A DNA stretch of 64,000 bases from Streptomyces anulatus (GCF_000721175.1 NZ_JOEZ01000027.1:48157-112156), one strand, 5' to 3'. Shown: positions 9,900 to 19,455, counted from the first letter of the stretch. Notes: generated by a model not told the origin, from the letters alone. Translations and numbers: made by a program.

Positions 9900-10049
9900 C
9901 GGACGGCGCGCAGTCGGACGGACGGCGGCCGGGGCGCGGCCTTCCGCGTCCCCCACGCCGACGGCACCCTGGCCGAGCTCCCGGCCGCCGCCGCGTCTGA
10001 CGACCGCCTCCTCGAGGGCACCGCGCTGAAGGTGCTCATCACGCCGTAG
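9900..10049 (+). pseudogene. Possible 3' remnant of a decayed gene
   Basis: The stretch ends in a protein-like reading (AAFRVPHADGTLAELPA, then DRLLEGTALKVLITP and a TAG at 10047-10049), followed 14 nt later by a strong terminator hairpin. There is no start codon or ribosome binding site at the 5' side and the reading runs back into the lysoplasmalogenase tail. I therefore read it as the surviving C-terminal end of a plus-strand gene whose body was deleted. No family could be assigned. Confidence 0.3.
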
Positions 10050-10063
10050 CCCCTCGACGCAGG

Positions 10064-10101
10064 GCGAGGGCCCGGGGAGAACATCCTCCCCGGGCCCTCG
10101 C
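10064..10101. terminator. Hairpin terminator between convergent genes
   Basis: Perfect 16-bp stem (gcgagggcccggggag and its complement) with a 6-nt loop. It lies between the plus-strand remnant/lysoplasmalogenase side and the end of the minus-strand protease gene, so it can serve both directions. Confidence 0.75.
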
Positions 10102-10120
10102 TCCTTGCTCGGTCACGTGC

Positions 10121-11659
10121 CTACCAGCGCACCGCGTCCAGCGCGTCCACCACTCCGGCCCCGTAGAAGCCGTTGTAGTTCTTGCCGCCCTCGCAGACCG
10201 CGTCGATGACGCCGTCACCGTTGATGTCGTACGGCTCACCGCACGCCTTCGCGTCCGCCTGGAGCGTCAGCAGCGCCTTCACCGCGGCCGGCGAGGCGTA
10301 GGGGTGCTTCGACTTGATCAGCGCCACGACGCCCGCGACATGCGGGGACGCCATCGACGTACCGGCCTTGTAGCCGAACTTGCCGCCCGGCAGGGTCGAC
10401 AGGATCAGCCCGTTGACGGCCGGCGGCTCGGGGGTCTGGTAGACCGTCGAGTCACCGCCCGGGGCCGCCACGTCGATGATCCCCTTGCCGTAGTTCGAGT
10501 ACGAGGACTTCAGGCCCTTCGCACCCGTCGCGGAAACCGTCACGACACCCGGCAGCATGGTCGGGATGTCCGGGCACGCGCTCGGGTCGATCGTCCGGGT
10601 GACCGGCTCGGTGTCGTTGGGGCTGGTCTTGTCCTCGATCGCGTCGACCGCCAGATCGTGGCGGGAGTTACCGGCCGCAGCGACGTTGACCGTGCCCTTG
10701 CGCTCCGCGTACTTCACGGCGCGGGTGAGGGCGTCGACCAGGGCGCCCTGGTCCGGGTCGTTCTTGCAGTTGAACAGCCACGGGTCGGTGTAGTAGCTGT
10801 TGTTGGTCACATCGACGCCGCGCTCGGCGGCCCAGAGGAACCCGCAGACGACGGCCTCGGTGTAGAAGAACCCGTCCGGGTTCGACACCTTGATGCCCGA
10901 CACCTTCACGCCCGGGGCGACGCCGGTGACCCCGGCGCCGTCCTTCGCGGCGGCGATGGTGCCCGCCACATGCGTGCCGTGGTCGCTCTCGCCCGCCGCC
11001 GGACGCCAGGAGCCGGCGGTGGTGTCCGGAGCGCCCGACACGCAGTTGGCCGAGGCACGGCTGTCGAAGTTCGGGGCCAGGTCCGGGTGGGTGTCGTCGA
11101 CGCCCGTGTCGATGACGGCGACCGTCACCCGCTGTGAGCCCAGCGACTTCTGGTGCGCCTTGTCCGCCTTGATCGCGGGCAGCGACCACTGGAGCGGTTC
11201 CAGCGGGTCCTGGTCGGCCGTCGCGTCCGCGGCGGCGGCCGCCGCCTGCTCGGCGGTGAGCGGCTGCGCTATCGAGCCGACGTCCTTGGTGGCCTGCGGA
11301 ACGATCGGGTTCGTGCGGGTGGCGCCCGCCGACTCCACGCCTCGTACCCGGCGGATCGTTTCGCCGAAGGCCGGGTTCTGCGAGTGGACGACGATGACGC
11401 CGATCTGCTCATAGGCGATGACGACGGTGCCGCCGGCCTTGGCGATCGCCTTCTTGACGTTCTTGACGGTGCCGTGGCCGCCCCGGGTGTTGACCACGTA
11501 GGACAGCTTCGGACCGTCGGTCCGCACGCTCGCGGCGGCCTGCTGGCCGGTGGGCGCCGCCGTGGCTGTCGCCGTCGGCAGGAAGCCGAGCGAGGCGGTC
11601 AGCGCGAGCCCGACGGGCACCGCGAGTGCGCGGGTCCGTCTCGATGCCAGATGAGCCAT
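10121..11659 (-). CDS. Secreted S8 (subtilisin-like) serine protease
   Basis: A 512-residue preproenzyme. Residues 1 to about 35 are a Sec signal peptide (basic N-region, hydrophobic core, ATATAAP cleavage area). A propeptide of the I9 type follows to about residue 165, then the S8 domain. The catalytic triad is visible: Asp184 in AVIDTG, His227 in DHGTHVAGT and Ser435 in GTSMASPH. The ATG is preceded by GGAG (ggagaaccc). The enzyme is exported and likely self-matures; streptomycete relatives act in extracellular protein degradation and development. It is transcribed away from the small membrane gene and DUF485 operon. Confidence 0.92.
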   Translation of the reverse strand: MAHLASRRTRALAVPVGLALTASLGFLPTATATAAPTGQQAAASVRTDGPKLSYVVNTRGGHGTVKNVKKAIAKAGGTVVIAYEQIGVIVVHSQNPAFGETIRRVRGVESAGATRTNPIVPQATKDVGSIAQPLTAEQAAAAAADATADQDPLEPLQWSLPAIKADKAHQKSLGSQRVTVAVIDTGVDDTHPDLAPNFDSRASANCVSGAPDTTAGSWRPAAGESDHGTHVAGTIAAAKDGAGVTGVAPGVKVSGIKVSNPDGFFYTEAVVCGFLWAAERGVDVTNNSYYTDPWLFNCKNDPDQGALVDALTRAVKYAERKGTVNVAAAGNSRHDLAVDAIEDKTSPNDTEPVTRTIDPSACPDIPTMLPGVVTVSATGAKGLKSSYSNYGKGIIDVAAPGGDSTVYQTPEPPAVNGLILSTLPGGKFGYKAGTSMASPHVAGVVALIKSKHPYASPAAVKALLTLQADAKACGEPYDINGDGVIDAVCEGGKNYNGFYGAGVVDALDAVRW

Positions 11660-11753
11660 GGGTTCTCCACATCATCCGTGCCGAACGACCGGACACCTGG
11701 CGTGGCCGGTCGCGTACATGACGAGTGAAGCTATCGCTGATCATCCCGGCGCA

Positions 11754-11990
11754 TCAACGGTTACGGGCAAGTGAGTTCGAAGAGTGACCGAAGCGGCGGA
11801 ATGCGAACGGGTGACGTCCGGGCATCCGGAGGAGCCGCGACACCTCCGAGAAGGCGAACGAGAAGGCGAACGCGTAGGCGAAGGACACGGTGAACCGCTT
11901 CGTCGCGCCCTCCGTGCCGTTGTCCAGGAGGTACATCACCGTCCCCCCGGCAACGAGGCCTCCCATGACACCCACCGTCCCCCAGATCAC
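11754..11990 (-). CDS. Small predicted membrane protein, hypothetical
   Basis: A 78-residue reading with strongly G/C-ending codons through the core. It has two hydrophobic segments: WGTVGVMGGLVAGGTVMYLL, and the Phe/Ala-rich segment after KRFTVS. The tail is basic. The start may be the GTG at 11990 or the ATG at 11966; neither has a clear ribosome binding site. It lies head to head with the DUF485 gene, leaving only 25-50 bp, which is tight for two promoters. The remainder of the space to the protease (11660-11753) shows only the protease leader. Family unknown. Confidence 0.45.
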   Translation of the reverse strand: MIWGTVGVMGGLVAGGTVMYLLDNGTEGATKRFTVSFAYAFAFSFAFSEVSRLLRMPGRHPFAFRRFGHSSNSLARNR

Positions 11991-12015
11991 CGCACCCGCG
12001 TCGCGAGGAGATTCC

Positions 12016-12381
12016 GTGGCTACCGATGCACCGCCGCCCGAGGGCGGTTCGCCCGCCGGACCCGTCCAGCCCACCACCGAGGCGTTCGTCGCGATGCAGG
12101 CGAGCCCGGACTTCGCCGACCTGCGCCGCTCCCACCGCTCCTTCGCCTTCCCCCTGACCATCGCCTTCGTGACCTGGTACCTGCTCTACGTCCTGCTCTG
12201 CAACTACGCGGGCGCATTCATGGCCACCAAGGTCGTCGGCAACATCAACATGGCGCTCGTCCTCGGACTCGCCCAGTTCGCCACCACCTTCCTCATCGCC
12301 TGGCTCTACTCCCGGCACGCCGCCACCAAGCTCGACCCCAAGGCCGACGCGATCAAGTCCCGTATGGAGGCCGACGTATGA
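12016..12381 (+). CDS. DUF485-family membrane protein (symporter partner)
   Basis: A 121-residue protein with an N-terminal Ala/Pro/Gln-rich cytoplasmic stretch, then two membrane helices (FAFPLTIAFVTWYLLYVLL and ALVLGLAQFATTFLIAWLY). This is the YjcH/DUF485 pattern. Such proteins are nearly always encoded just before ActP-type acetate symporters, as here. The GTG at 12016 is chosen for the gcgaggag Shine-Dalgarno 5 nt upstream; the longer ATG start at 11890 would run through the opposite-strand gene. Its stop overlaps the next start (ATGA). Confidence 0.85.
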   Translation: MATDAPPPEGGSPAGPVQPTTEAFVAMQASPDFADLRRSHRSFAFPLTIAFVTWYLLYVLLCNYAGAFMATKVVGNINMALVLGLAQFATTFLIAWLYSRHAATKLDPKADAIKSRMEADV

Positions 12382-14021
12382 GCGCCGCCCACGCCCTCTA
12401 TCCCACCGTCCAGCTCGCCGCCACCGAGGGGGCGAGCGAGCACCGGCCACTGATCATCACGCTGTTCGCCGCCTTCGTCGTGGCCACGCTCTTCATCACC
12501 GTGTGGGCGGGCCGCCAGACCAAGAGCGCCGCCGACTTCTACGCGGGCGGCCGCCAGTTCACCGGATTCCAGAACGGACTCGCGGTCTCCGGCGACTACA
12601 TGTCCGCCGCGTCCTTCCTCGGTATCGCCGGAGCCATCGCGCTCTTCGGGTACGACGGCTTCCTGTACTCCATCGGCTTCCTCGTCGCCTGGCTCGTCGC
12701 CCTGCTCCTGGTCGCCGAACCGCTGCGCAACTCCGGCCGCTACACCATGGGCGACGTCCTCGCCTACCGGATGCGCCAGCGCCCCGTCCGCACCGCCGCC
12801 GGTACGTCCACGATCGTCGTCTCGATCTTCTACCTGCTGGCCCAGATGGCGGGCGCGGGCGTCCTCGTCTCACTGCTCCTCGGCATCACCAGCGACGCGG
12901 GGAAGATCCTCATCGTCGCCCTGGTCGGCGTGCTCATGATCCTTTACGTCACCATCGGCGGCATGAAGGGCACCACCTGGGTGCAGATGGTCAAGGCCGT
13001 CCTGCTCATCGCGGGCACCCTGCTCATCACCTTCCTGATCCTGCTGAAGTTCAACTTCAACATCTCCGACCTGCTCGGCACCGCGGCCAGCAACAGCGGC
13101 AAGGGCGCCGCCTTCCTGGAGCCCGGCCTGAAGTACGGCGCCGACGGCGTCTCGAAGCTGGACTTCATCTCGCTCGGCGTCGCCCTGGTCCTCGGCACCG
13201 CGGGCCTGCCGCACATCCTGATCCGCTTTTACACCGTGCCCACCGCCAAGGCCGCCCGTAAGTCCGTGAACTGGGCGATCGGCATCATCGGCGCCTTCTA
13301 CCTGATGACGATCGTGCTCGGCTTCGGCGCCGCCGCGATCCTCAAGCCCGGCGACATCATCGCCTCCAACAAGGCGGGCAACACCGCGGCGCCACTCGCC
13401 GCACTGGAGATCGGCGGCGGCTCCGGATCCACCGGCGGCGCCATCCTTCTCGCGGTGATCTCCGCCGTCGCGTTCGCCACCATCCTGGCCGTCGTCGCCG
13501 GACTCACCCTCGCCTCCTCCTCGTCCTTCGCGCACGACATCTACGCCAACGTCATCCGCAAGGGGCAGGCCACCGAGAAGGAGGAGGTCCGCGCCGCACG
13601 CTGGGCCACCGTCGCCATCGGCATCGTCTCCATCGCGCTCGGCGCACTCGCCCGCGACCTGAACGTCGCCGGGCTCGTCGCCCTGGCCTTCGCGGTCGCC
13701 GCCTCCGCCAACCTGCCGACGATCCTCTACAGCCTCTTCTGGAAGCGCTTCACCACGCAGGGGGCCCTCTGGTCCATCTACGGAGGCCTCGCCTCCTCCG
13801 TCCTGCTGGTGCTGTTCTCGCCGGTCGTCTCCTCCAAGCCGACCTCGATGTTCCCGGGCGTCGACTTCGCCTGGTTCCCGCTGGAGAATCCTGGCCTGAT
13901 CTCGATCCCGCTCGGCTTCCTGCTCGGCTGGGTCGGCTCCCTGCTCTCCAAGGAGAAGCCCGACACGGACAAGTACGCCGAACTGGAGGTCAAGTCCCTC
14001 ACCGGCGTCGGAGCACACTGA
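12378..14021 (+). CDS. Sodium:solute symporter, ActP-like (acetate/monocarboxylate)
   Basis: A 547-residue SSS-family permease of about 13 membrane helices. The early AADFYAGGRQFTGFQNGLA segment and the following GDYMSAASFLGIAGAIA are hallmarks of the ActP/cation-acetate group. It is translationally coupled to the DUF485 gene (4-nt ATGA overlap), the standard yjcH-actP arrangement. Expected role: sodium- or proton-driven uptake of acetate or similar short monocarboxylates. A strong hairpin follows the stop. Confidence 0.9.
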   Translation: MSAAHALYPTVQLAATEGASEHRPLIITLFAAFVVATLFITVWAGRQTKSAADFYAGGRQFTGFQNGLAVSGDYMSAASFLGIAGAIALFGYDGFLYSIGFLVAWLVALLLVAEPLRNSGRYTMGDVLAYRMRQRPVRTAAGTSTIVVSIFYLLAQMAGAGVLVSLLLGITSDAGKILIVALVGVLMILYVTIGGMKGTTWVQMVKAVLLIAGTLLITFLILLKFNFNISDLLGTAASNSGKGAAFLEPGLKYGADGVSKLDFISLGVALVLGTAGLPHILIRFYTVPTAKAARKSVNWAIGIIGAFYLMTIVLGFGAAAILKPGDIIASNKAGNTAAPLAALEIGGGSGSTGGAILLAVISAVAFATILAVVAGLTLASSSSFAHDIYANVIRKGQATEKEEVRAARWATVAIGIVSIALGALARDLNVAGLVALAFAVAASANLPTILYSLFWKRFTTQGALWSIYGGLASSVLLVLFSPVVSSKPTSMFPGVDFAWFPLENPGLISIPLGFLLGWVGSLLSKEKPDTDKYAELEVKSLTGVGAH

Positions 14022-14085
14022 ACCCACCGGAACGGGCCCCTTCGGCACTTCACCGACGGGCCCCTTCGGCGCATCACCCACACCC

Positions 14086-14129
14086 GCGGCCGGTCCGCGT
14101 CGTAGAGTCCTACGACGCGGACCGGCCGC
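14086..14129 (+). terminator. Hairpin terminator after symporter gene
   Basis: Perfect 20-bp stem (gcggccggtccgcgtcgtag and complement) with a 4-nt agtc loop, 64 nt after the symporter stop and upstream of moaA. Confidence 0.8.
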
Positions 14130-14226
14130 ACCTCGTGGCAAACGGGCCACTCCGATGTCACTGCTCTCACGTAGGCTCGTAAGAGCGACCGCATCACCGC
14201 GGACACCACCGGGGGAGGGCCCCACC

Positions 14227-15216
14227 GTGCTCATCGACACCTTCGACCGGGTCGCCACCGACCTGCGCGTGTCACTCACCGACAAGTGCAACCTGCGCTG
14301 CACCTACTGCATGCCGGAAGAGGGCCTCCAGTGGCTCGGCAAGAGCGAGCTGCTCTCCGACGAGGAGATCGTGCGCCTGATCCGTATCGCCGTCACCTCG
14401 CTCGGCATCACCGAGGTCCGCTTCACCGGCGGCGAGCCCCTGCTGCGCCCCGGCCTCGTCTCCATCGTCGAGCAGTGCGCCGCGCTCACCCCGCGCCCCC
14501 GCATGTCGCTCACGACCAACGGCATCGGACTCAAGCGGACCGCCGGCGCCCTCAAGGCCGCGGGCCTCGACCGGGTCAACGTCTCGCTGGACACCCTGCG
14601 CCCTGACGTCTTCAAGACCCTCACCCGCCGTGACCGCCACAGGGACGTGCTGGACGGCCTGGAGGCCGCCCGCGAGGCCGGGCTCACCCCGGTGAAGGTC
14701 AACTCCGTCCTGATGCCGGGACTCAACGACGACGAGGCCCCCGAACTGCTCGCCTGGGCCGTGGCCAACGACTACGAACTCCGCTTCATCGAGCAGATGC
14801 CCCTCGACGCCCAGCACGGCTGGAAGCGCGACGGCATGATCACCGCCGGGGACGTCCTCGCCTCGCTGCGCACCCGGTTCACCCTCACCGCCGAGAGCGA
14901 CGAGTCCCGTGGCTCCGCCCCCGCCGAGCGCTGGACCGTCGACGGCGGCCCGCACCGCGTCGGCGTGATCGCGTCCGTCACCCGCCCGTTCTGCCGCGCC
15001 TGCGACCGCACCCGGCTCACCGCCGACGGCCAGGTCCGCACCTGCCTCTTCGCCCGCGAGGAGACGGACCTGCGCGGGGCACTGCGCGGGGACGCGCCCG
15101 ACGCGGAGATCGCCCGGCTCTGGGAGACGGCCATGTGGGGCAAGAAGGCGGGCTCCGGACTGGACGACCCGTCCTTCCTGCAGCCCGACCGCCCGATGTC
15201 GGCGATCGGCGGCTGA
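14227..15216 (+). CDS. moaA: GTP 3',8-cyclase MoaA (molybdenum cofactor biosynthesis)
   Basis: A 329-residue radical-SAM enzyme. The N-terminal cluster motif is CNLRCTYC (C21, C25, C28). The C-terminal second [4Fe-4S] cluster uses C256, C259 and C273, and the chain ends in the conserved GG. MoaA, with MoaC, converts GTP to the first pterin intermediate (cPMP) of molybdopterin synthesis. The GTG at 14227 is preferred, with ggggga upstream; the earlier ATG at 14155 adds 24 residues that are not family-like. No other moa gene is adjacent. Confidence 0.93.
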   Translation: MLIDTFDRVATDLRVSLTDKCNLRCTYCMPEEGLQWLGKSELLSDEEIVRLIRIAVTSLGITEVRFTGGEPLLRPGLVSIVEQCAALTPRPRMSLTTNGIGLKRTAGALKAAGLDRVNVSLDTLRPDVFKTLTRRDRHRDVLDGLEAAREAGLTPVKVNSVLMPGLNDDEAPELLAWAVANDYELRFIEQMPLDAQHGWKRDGMITAGDVLASLRTRFTLTAESDESRGSAPAERWTVDGGPHRVGVIASVTRPFCRACDRTRLTADGQVRTCLFAREETDLRGALRGDAPDAEIARLWETAMWGKKAGSGLDDPSFLQPDRPMSAIGG

Positions 15217-15219
15217 CGC

Positions 15220-15477
15220 TCAGGCGTCCCGCGAGCTCTCGGGGCCGGGGTCCCAGTCCTTCAGCGCCACGACGTCCTTGAGGAAACCCCGTACCCCGAG
15301 GAACGAGGACAGGTGCTCCCGGTGCTCGTCGCAGGCCAGCCAGGTCTTGCGCCGCTCGGGCGTGTGCAGCTTGGGGTTGTTCCAGGCGAGCACCCACACG
15401 GCGGCGGCCCGGCAGCCCTTGGCGGAACAGAGCGGGGCACCGGAGGGACTCTCGGCGGACGTCTCGGGAAAGATCAC
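15220..15477 (-). CDS. Conserved small cysteine-containing protein, hypothetical
   Basis: An 85-residue soluble protein with a CSAKGC motif, a middle VWVLAWNNPKLHTPERRK segment and CDEHREHL. The C-x4-C and C-x2-H pairs could bind one zinc. The C-terminal SFLGVRGFLKDVV looks like a packed helix. Its stop lies 3 nt from the moaA stop (convergent). The composition and the Trp-rich core support a real conserved actinobacterial gene, but I know no function. Confidence 0.75.
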   Translation of the reverse strand: MIFPETSAESPSGAPLCSAKGCRAAAVWVLAWNNPKLHTPERRKTWLACDEHREHLSSFLGVRGFLKDVVALKDWDPGPESSRDA

Positions 15478-15547
15478 GCCGTCCAGCCTAAGTCAGGAAG
15501 GCAGGTGCGCCGCGAGCCTTCTGACGCATCCCCGGCCGGAGAAAGGG

Positions 15548-15585
15548 CGACGCCGGGCAGCCACGGGGGGAGCTGCCCGGCGTCG
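15548..15585. terminator. Hairpin terminator downstream of DUF3099 gene
   Basis: Perfect 14-bp stem (cgacgccgggcagc and complement) around a 10-nt G-rich loop. It lies in the 229-bp space between the DUF3099 stop and the next minus-strand gene. Confidence 0.65.
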
Positions 15586-15706
15586 GTCCGTCGCTCCGAC
15601 GGGGGATGCGGAGCGCCCTCGAAGTATGTCACGGGGACCAGGGTGCGGTGCACTGGAACGTCATGATTGATCTGAGCTTTTCCTGAGCTTCGCGGGGCCT
15701 GCGGGA

Positions 15707-16084
15707 TCAGGTGTGCTCGTGCGGCGGGGGAACCCGGCCGGACGCACCCTCGGCGTCCCCGGACTCCGCCGGACCGGCCACCGGAGCGGCCTCCAGGGCG
15801 GGCCGCATCGGCATCTGCACGAACGTCGTCGGCAGCGAAGTCACGTTCTCCCGGCCCGCGTTGGCGATGACCACCGCCACGTACGGCAGCAGCACGCCCA
15901 GCACGAGCGCCACGATCGCCACATGCCGCTCCACGTTCCACAGCACCGCGGCCAGCACCACCGACACCGTGCGCACCGACATCGAGATCACATAGCGCCG
16001 CTGCCGGCCCCGGACGTCGTCCTCCAGTCCCTGACGGGCGCCCGTGATCCGGAAGACCTCCGTACCCGCGTTCTTCCGCAGCAT
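15707..16084 (-). CDS. DUF3099-family membrane protein
   Basis: A 125-residue protein: an N-terminal EVFRITGARQGLEDDVRGRQ segment, two membrane helices (ISMSVRTVSVVLAAVLW and VAIVALVLGVLLPYVAVVIAN), and a disordered Pro/Glu tail. This is the DUF3099 pattern of actinobacteria. The ATG at 16084 fits family length, although its GGAG is only about 2 nt upstream. The open frame continues to 16459 but that part is low-complexity. Function unknown. Confidence 0.75.
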   Translation of the reverse strand: MLRKNAGTEVFRITGARQGLEDDVRGRQRRYVISMSVRTVSVVLAAVLWNVERHVAIVALVLGVLLPYVAVVIANAGRENVTSLPTTFVQMPMRPALEAAPVAGPAESGDAEGASGRVPPPHEHT

Positions 16085-16286
16085 GCTCCACCACCAGATC
16101 TCGTCGCCGGGCGCTCCCCGGACCGGGCCGCATCCACGGTACGCCCGGCGCGCGCCGGACGGGCGGCCGGGGCGCGCTCGGCGCACGGGGCCGGGGGTCC
16201 CCCGGACGGCCCAACCGGGCATGCGCCGCCCGGACCGCTGGCCAAGACTGGGCGGACGCGCACTCCGCGCCGTACGAGGAGGCGAA

Positions 16287-16565
16287 ATGAGCTGGTTGTG
16301 GGCGATCATCGTGGGATTGGTGCTCGGTGTCATCGCCAGAGCGATCCTGCCGGGCAAGCAGGACATCCCGCTCTGGCTGACGGCGGTGTTCGGCATCCTC
16401 GGCAGCATCCTCGGTAACGCCGTGGCCGGCTGGATCGGTGTCGAGGACACCAAGGGCATCGACTGGATCCGTCACCTGCTGCAGCTGGCGGGCGCCGTGG
16501 CGGTCGTCGCCGTCGGTGACATGGCGTGGCAGGCGTTCCGGGGCAACCGGAAACAGAGAACCTGA
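16287..16565 (+). CDS. GlsB/YeaQ/YmgE-family stress-response membrane protein
   Basis: A 92-residue protein with three hydrophobic helices (LWAIIVGLVLGVIARAILPG, LTAVFGILGSILGNAVAGW and a C-terminal one). The LPGKQ and GxLG spacing is typical of transglycosylase-associated (GlsB/YeaQ) small membrane proteins. A clear Shine-Dalgarno (gaggaggcgaa) precedes the ATG. These proteins are often stress-induced; the molecular role is unsettled. Confidence 0.85.
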   Translation: MSWLWAIIVGLVLGVIARAILPGKQDIPLWLTAVFGILGSILGNAVAGWIGVEDTKGIDWIRHLLQLAGAVAVVAVGDMAWQAFRGNRKQRT

Positions 16566-16579
16566 CTCTTGAGTCACCA

Positions 16580-16628
16580 CAGCGCCGCGGCCGGACCCGC
16601 GAGAAACGCGGGTCCGGCCGCGGCGCTG
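16580..16628. terminator. Perfect 22-bp hairpin between convergent glsB-like gene and tyrS
   Basis: The 22-bp arms are exact complements (cagcgccgcggccggacccg, then cg) with a 5-nt agaaa loop. It starts 15 nt after the plus-strand stop and ends 15 nt from the tyrS stop, so it is very likely a bidirectional terminator. Confidence 0.85.
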
Positions 16629-16642
16629 TCATCTGCGGGAGG

Positions 16643-17914
16643 TCAGCCCGCCGGGCGGACCTCCACGGCCGCCAGGTTCTTCTTGCCCCGGCGCAGCACC
16701 AGCCAGCGCCCGTGCAGCAGCTCCCCGGCGTCCGGCGCGACCTCGCCGTCGGCGACCTTCACGTTGTTCACGTAGGCGCCGCCCTCCTTGACCGTGCGGC
16801 GCGCCCCCGACTTGCTGGGCGCCAGACCGACCTCCACCAGCAGGTCCACCAGCGGACCCAGCTCGGCGACCGCGGCGTGCGGCACCTCGGACAGGGCGGC
16901 GCTCAGCGTCGCCTCGTCCAGTCCGGCCAGGTCGCCCTGGCCGAACAGCGCCTTCGACGCCGCGATGACGGCGGCGCACTGCGCACCGCCGTGCACCAGC
17001 GTGGTCAGCTCCTCGGCCAGCGCGCGCTGGGCCGAGCGGGCCTGCGGCCGCTCCTCGGTCAGCTTCTCCAGCTCCTCCAGCTCTGCACGGCTCCTGAAGC
17101 TGAGGATGCGCAGGTAGCGCGAGACGTCCCGGTCGTCCACGTTCAGCCAGAACTGGTAGAACGCGTACGGCGTCGTCATCTCCGGGTCGAGCCAGACGGC
17201 GCCGCTCTCGGACTTGCCGAACTTCGTCCCGTCGGCCTTCGTCATCAGCGGCGTCGCCAGCGCGTGCACGACAGCACCCGGCTCCAGCCGGTGGAGCAGG
17301 TCGATGCCCGCGGTGAGGTTGCCCCACTGGTCGCTGCCGCCCTGCTGGAGGACGCAGCCGTAGCGGCGGTACAGCTCCAGGAAGTCCATCCCCTGGAGCA
17401 GCTGGTAACTGAACTCCGTGTAGCTGATGCCCTCCTGCGACTCCAGCCGGCGCGCGACCGAGTCCTTGGTGAGCATCTTGTTGACCCGGAAGTGCTTGCC
17501 GATGTCCCGCAGGAACTCGATCGCGGACATGCCCGCGGTCCAGTCCAGGTTGTTGACCATCGTCGCCGCGTTCGGGCCCTCGAAGGTGAGGAAGGGCTCG
17601 ATCTGCCCCCGCAGCCGCTGCACCCAGGCGGCGATGGTCTCCGGGTCGTTCAGCGTCCGCTCGGCGGTGGGCCGCGGGTCACCGATCTGCCCCGTGGCCC
17701 CGCCGACCAGAGCGAGCGGCCTCAGGCCGGCCTGCTGGAGCCGCCGCATGGTGAGCACCTGCACGAGGTGTCCCACGTGCAGGCTCGCGGCGGTCGGGTC
17801 GAAGCCGCAATAGAAGGTGACGGGACCGTCCGCGAGAGCCTTGCGCAATGCGTCCTCGTCAGTGGACTGGGCGAACAGCCCGCGCCACTTCAGCTCGTCG
17901 ACGATGTCCGTCAC
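16643..17914 (-). CDS. tyrS: Tyrosine--tRNA ligase
   Basis: A 423-residue class-I synthetase of the TyrRS type. The HIGH-like motif is HVGH at 46-49 and the KMSKS-like motif KFGKS is near residue 230. A C-terminal S4 RNA-binding domain covers about 350-420 ([24 protein letters not shown]). The ATG has aaggagcacc upstream. No T-box or other leader element was seen in the 64 nt before the gene. An essential housekeeping gene. Confidence 0.95.
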   Translation of the reverse strand: MTDIVDELKWRGLFAQSTDEDALRKALADGPVTFYCGFDPTAASLHVGHLVQVLTMRRLQQAGLRPLALVGGATGQIGDPRPTAERTLNDPETIAAWVQRLRGQIEPFLTFEGPNAATMVNNLDWTAGMSAIEFLRDIGKHFRVNKMLTKDSVARRLESQEGISYTEFSYQLLQGMDFLELYRRYGCVLQQGGSDQWGNLTAGIDLLHRLEPGAVVHALATPLMTKADGTKFGKSESGAVWLDPEMTTPYAFYQFWLNVDDRDVSRYLRILSFRSRAELEELEKLTEERPQARSAQRALAEELTTLVHGGAQCAAVIAASKALFGQGDLAGLDEATLSAALSEVPHAAVAELGPLVDLLVEVGLAPSKSGARRTVKEGGAYVNNVKVADGEVAPDAGELLHGRWLVLRRGKKNLAAVEVRPAG

Positions 17915-17978
17915 GGTTCCGGTGCTCCTTATGACTGGCAGAGACGCTGGTAGAGATGTACGGGTCAGTCTAGGCGGG

Positions 17979-19373
17979 TCACACCCCCAGGCTGACCGAG
18001 CTCATGTTGAAGTCCGGGACGCGCAGCGCGGGCATCGCGGCCCGGGTGAACCAGTCGCCCCACTCGCGCGGCAGCGTCTTCTCCGTGCGCCCCGCCTCCG
18101 ACGCCCTCGACAGCAGGTCCACCGGCGACTCGTTGAACCGGAAGTTGTTCACCTCGCCGATCACCTCGCCGTCCTCGACGAGATAGACGCCGTCGCGGGT
18201 CAGCCCGGTCAGCAGCAGCGTCGCCGGGTCGACCTCGCGGATGTACCAGAGGCAGGTCAGCAGCAGCGCCCGCCCGGTCGTCGCGGCCACCATCTCCTCC
18301 AGCGACCGCTCGCCACCGCCCTCCAGCAGCAGGTTGTCGATGCCGGGGGCGACCGGCAGCCCGGTCAGGCCCGCCGTGTGCCGGGTCGTCGTGAGCCGCT
18401 CCAGCCTTCCCTCCCGGACCCAGTCCGTCGGGGCCAGCGGCAGCCCGTTGTCGAAGACGGAACCGCTGTCGCCGGAGGAGTGCGCGATCACGAACGGCGC
18501 CGACTCCAGACCGGGCGCGTGCGGGTCGCTGCGCAGGGTGAGCGGGAGCGGGGCGAGCGTCTCGCCCAGCCGCGTACCGCCGCCCGGGGTGGAGAACACG
18601 GTCCGGCCCTCGACGGCGTCCCGCGCGGTCGAGGACCAGAGCTGGTAGATCAGCAGGTCCGCGACCGCGGTCGGCGGCAGCAGCGTCTCGTACCGGCCGG
18701 CCGGCAGCTCGATGCGCCGCTCCGCCCAGCGCAGCCGCTGCGCCAGCTCCGCGTCCATCGCCGCCGGGTCGACGTCCTTGAAGTCCCGGGTCGCCCGGCC
18801 CGCCCAAGCGGAGCGCGTCCGGTCCGGGGACTTCGCGTTCAGCTCCAGCGTCCCGTTCGGCTGGTCGTGGCGCAGCCGCAGCCCCGTCGACGTACCCATG
18901 TAGGTGGAGGTCAGCTCGTGGTTCGCGAACCCGTACAGCTCGCGGCCCCCCGCCCGGGCGCGGGCGAAGGCCTCCCCGAGCGCCGGGGCGAAGTCCGCGA
19001 AGACCTCCGAGCCCGTCTCGGCGGGTGCGTCCGTGAAGTCGGGGGAGACGGGCACCCCGCTCACCAGCGGCTGCGCGTCCTCGGCCGGACCCGCACCCCG
19101 GGCGGCGGCCTCGGCGGCGCGCACCAGCGGCTCCAGGTCGTCCGTGGTCACGGCGGACCGGGAGACGACGCCGGAGGCCGTCCCCTTCGCCCCGTCGGCG
19201 GTCGCGATGACGGTCAGGGTCCGGCCCCGGGTCACCCCGTTCGTGGTGAGCGCGTTGCCCGCCCAGCGCAGATTGGCGGAGGACTCCTCGTCGGCGATGA
19301 CCACCAGACCGTCCGTGGTGGACAGCTCCAGCGCACGCTCGACGATCTCGTACGGCTTGCTGACGCGGCTCAT
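17979..19373 (-). CDS. TldE/PmbA-family metalloprotease partner
   Basis: A 464-residue member of the TldD/PmbA (U62) family. It lacks the HExxxH metal motif, as expected for the TldE half, and keeps the family C-terminal glycine-rich region. TldD-TldE heterodimers degrade unfolded peptides and in some bacteria process modified peptide antibiotics. The ATG at 19373 ([11 protein letters not shown]) keeps a GGAGG Shine-Dalgarno that lies inside a 36-bp repeat duplicated from the 3' end of the upstream tldD gene. In the usual arrangement the two genes would overlap; here 82 nt separate them. Confidence 0.9.
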   Translation of the reverse strand: MSRVSKPYEIVERALELSTTDGLVVIADEESSANLRWAGNALTTNGVTRGRTLTVIATADGAKGTASGVVSRSAVTTDDLEPLVRAAEAAARGAGPAEDAQPLVSGVPVSPDFTDAPAETGSEVFADFAPALGEAFARARAGGRELYGFANHELTSTYMGTSTGLRLRHDQPNGTLELNAKSPDRTRSAWAGRATRDFKDVDPAAMDAELAQRLRWAERRIELPAGRYETLLPPTAVADLLIYQLWSSTARDAVEGRTVFSTPGGGTRLGETLAPLPLTLRSDPHAPGLESAPFVIAHSSGDSGSVFDNGLPLAPTDWVREGRLERLTTTRHTAGLTGLPVAPGIDNLLLEGGGERSLEEMVAATTGRALLLTCLWYIREVDPATLLLTGLTRDGVYLVEDGEVIGEVNNFRFNESPVDLLSRASEAGRTEKTLPREWGDWFTRAAMPALRVPDFNMSSVSLGV

Positions 19374-19455
19374 CGTCCGGCCTCCTGCGTCGTGTTGAGA
19401 CTGTGCTTACCCGGGGGACGACCCCCGGACCTCCGGCCGGTTCCGTGGTCGCGGC

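Noticed and set aside
12870..14303. 477-aa minus-strand frame over the symporter and moaA start
   Set aside because: Gly/Asp/Glu-rich shadow that crosses a terminator and two real genes.
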